A stretch of DNA of 64,000 nt, taken from Emcibacter sp. SYSU 3D8. GTDB lineage: Bacteria > Pseudomonadota > Alphaproteobacteria > SMXS01. The stretch is taken from NCBI RefSeq assembly GCF_039655875.1, contig NZ_JBBYXK010000003.1:186001-250000 (forward strand). Reading direction: 5' to 3'. A model generated the notes under the pieces. It was not told the origin of the DNA, did no database searches, and saw only the letters and a list, made by a program, of their open reading frames with translations. A program made the position numbers and the translations under genes. Shown here one piece after another: positions 62,713-64,000 of this stretch. The stretch's first letter is position 1, and every line of letters begins with the position of its first letter.

Positions 62713-64000
62713 CCTACGAACCGAAGAACCTGCGCGTCGTCGGCACCCGTCCCATCCGCCACGACGGCGCCGACAAGGTGACCGGCCGCGCCAATTACGC
62801 ATCCGACTTCACCCTGCCGGGCATGCTGTGGGGCCGTGTCCTGCGCAGTCCGCACGCCCATGCAAAGGTGAAGTCGATCGATACCGCGAAGGCGCTGGCG
62901 CTTCCCGGCGTGAAGGCGATCGTCACCAGCGCCGACCTCGTGCTGCCCGACGCCGGTGTCACCCAGGCCGGCGAATCGGCGATCAGCAACCAGCACCTGG
63001 CGAAGAACCTGCTGGCGCGCGACAAGGTGTTCTACGACGGCCACCCGGTCGCCGCCGTCGCCGCCATCTCGGACGCCGTCGCCCAGCAGGCGCTCGGGCT
63101 GATCGAGGTCGATTACGAGGTGCTGCCCCACGTCATCGACGTGAACGAGGCCATGAAGGACGGCGCCCCGCTGCTGCATGACGACCTGTTCACCGACGGC
63201 GTCGAGCCCAGGCCCGAAAAGCCCTCCAACATCGCCAAGCGCATCGTCGTCGCCAAGGGCGACATCGAGAAGGGTTTCGCCGAGGCCGACATCGTCATCG
63301 AGCGCACCTACACCAGCAAGCCGGTGCACCAGGGCTATATCGAGCCGCAGGGCGTCGTCGCCAACTGGGCCGAGGACGGCCAGGCCATGGTCTGGTGCTC
63401 CAGCCAGGGCCAGTTCATGATCCGCGACCTGTGCTGCACCATGCTGGGCCTGGAAACCTCGTCGCTGAAGGTGATCCCGGCCGAGATCGGCGGCGGCTTC
63501 GGCGGCAAGACCACGGTCTATCTGGAGCCGCTGGCGCTGATGCTGTCGCGGGCGTCCGGCCGGCCGGTGAAGATGGCCATGACCCGCGGCGAGGTGATGC
63601 GCGCCACCGGCCCGACCTCGGGCGGCTCGTATACCGCCAAGATCGGCGCCATGAAGGACGGCACGATCACCACGGCGGAAGTGGTGCTGAAGTTCCAGGC
63701 CGGCGCCTTTCCCGGCTCGCCGGTCGGCGCGGCGGTGATGTTCTGCTCGGCGCCCTACGACATCCCCAACCTGTCGATCACCGGCTACGATGTGGTCGTC
63801 AACGTGCCGAAGATCCACGCCTACCGGGCGCCCGGCGCGCCCAACGGCGCCTTCGCGTTCGAGACCGTGCTCGACGAGCTGGCCCGCGAGCTGAACATGG
63901 ATCCCATCGACTTCCGGGCGAAGAATTCGGCGGTCGAGGGCTCCAAGTCGCCCTACGGCCCGACCCACGGCCCGATCGGCGGCCTCGAGTGCCTGTCGTC
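62709..64000 (+). CDS. Molybdopterin-binding large subunit of a xanthine dehydrogenase-family enzyme, 3' end outside window
   Basis: The first 430 residues of the large subunit are visible. They include the N-terminal domain (RHDGADKVTGRANYASDFTLPGMLWGRVLRSPHAHAKVKSIDT), VHQGYIEPQGVVANW, the GGGFGGK cofactor loop (AEIGGGFGGKTTVYLEP) and AYRAPGAPNGAFAFE. The loop lacks the CSFR of Mo-Cu carbon monoxide dehydrogenase and the GAGR of form II proteins. The enzyme therefore most likely hydroxylates an organic substrate such as an N-heterocycle or aromatic acyl-CoA, as in the 4-hydroxybenzoyl-CoA reductase-like group. The start ATG 62709 overlaps the small subunit stop. Confidence 0.93.
   Translation, partial: MTYEPKNLRVVGTRPIRHDGADKVTGRANYASDFTLPGMLWGRVLRSPHAHAKVKSIDTAKALALPGVKAIVTSADLVLPDAGVTQAGESAISNQHLAKNLLARDKVFYDGHPVAAVAAISDAVAQQALGLIEVDYEVLPHVIDVNEAMKDGAPLLHDDLFTDGVEPRPEKPSNIAKRIVVAKGDIEKGFAEADIVIERTYTSKPVHQGYIEPQGVVANWAEDGQAMVWCSSQGQFMIRDLCCTMLGLETSSLKVIPAEIGGGFGGKTTVYLEPLALMLSRASGRPVKMAMTRGEVMRATGPTSGGSYTAKIGAMKDGTITTAEVVLKFQAGAFPGSPVGAAVMFCSAPYDIPNLSITGYDVVVNVPKIHAYRAPGAPNGAFAFETVLDELARELNMDPIDFRAKNSAVEGSKSPYGPTHGPIGGLECLS

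Noticed and set aside
62709-64000. Large subunit as carbon monoxide dehydrogenase CoxL
   Set aside because: The active-site loop reads AYRAPGAP and lacks the CSFR motif of Mo-Cu CO dehydrogenase.

Overview
The window is GC-rich, densely packed bacterial chromosome, most likely from a non-phototrophic alphaproteobacterium of a Rhodospirillales or Sphingomonadales-like group. Pointers are the ornithine decarboxylase plus homospermidine synthase pair, a YdbH/YnbE/YdbL cluster, a CbpA/CbpM pair, a sphingomonad-style TonB-dependent receptor, and several promoters of the alphaproteobacterial general stress sigma factor type (GGAAC-N16/17-CGTT). No rRNA, tRNA, CRISPR array, insertion sequence or phage gene was recognised. 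This looks like core plus metabolic chromosome, not a mobile island. The genus cannot be named from sequence reading alone.

Layout. 1-6.4 kb: a 5'-truncated transglutaminase-like gene, an N-formylglutamate amidohydrolase, methionine aminopeptidase, a YqhA-like membrane protein and two transporters (MHS-type MFS, APC). 6.5-16 kb: a stress block with a large catalase, a diguanylate cyclase, an MgtC-like protein, a Cu/Zn superoxide dismutase, a KGG-type stress protein, a short-chain dehydrogenase and the ergothioneine genes egtB-egtD. 15.9-23.4 kb: a four-gene fatty-acid beta-oxidation operon (acyl-CoA dehydrogenase, thiolase, FadJ-like protein, acetyl-CoA hydrolase/transferase). Its thiolase lacks any usual start codon where the conserved N-terminus begins. 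23.5-36.3 kb: assorted genes, including a copper P-type ATPase behind a G-tract palindrome, a zinc alcohol dehydrogenase, an epoxide-hydrolase-like protein, a BON-MscS channel, a cytochrome P450, a thiolase, an MpaB-like protein and a hemerythrin. 36.4-43.1 kb: a three-gene transglutaminase / circularly permuted ATP-grasp-alpha-E / transglutaminase-DUF2126 operon, of a class proposed to make or process an unknown peptide. 43.3-46.9 kb: ydbH-ynbE-ydbL (envelope lipid transport). 47-53.6 kb: a LuxR-type regulator with a changed ligand-pocket residue, a short-chain dehydrogenase, an aminoglycoside-phosphotransferase-like protein, a DUF7064-like protein and a TonB-dependent receptor, with two lux-box-like palindromes in the two promoter gaps. 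53.7-55.5 kb: cbpA-cbpM and a GFA protein. 55.5-59 kb: odc-GNAT-hss polyamine operon behind a long structured leader that resembles the speF RNA motif. 59.3-64 kb: a secreted HdeA-like/peptidoglycan-binding protein, an NTF2-like protein, a helical protein, and a three-subunit molybdenum hydroxylase cut by the window end.

Two regulatory themes tie genes together. First, perfect GGAAC-N16/17-CGTT promoters stand in front of katE, the mgtC-like gene, the KGG protein, egtB, fadE, a tiny membrane protein and the hemerythrin, with a one-mismatch copy before the short-chain dehydrogenase at 12.5 kb. This suggests that much of the 6-36 kb region belongs to one general-stress (sigma EcfG / PhyR) regulon that also includes beta-oxidation. 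Second, the LuxR regulator and its two palindromes suggest a small signal-responsive uptake/catabolism locus without a LuxI synthase in view.
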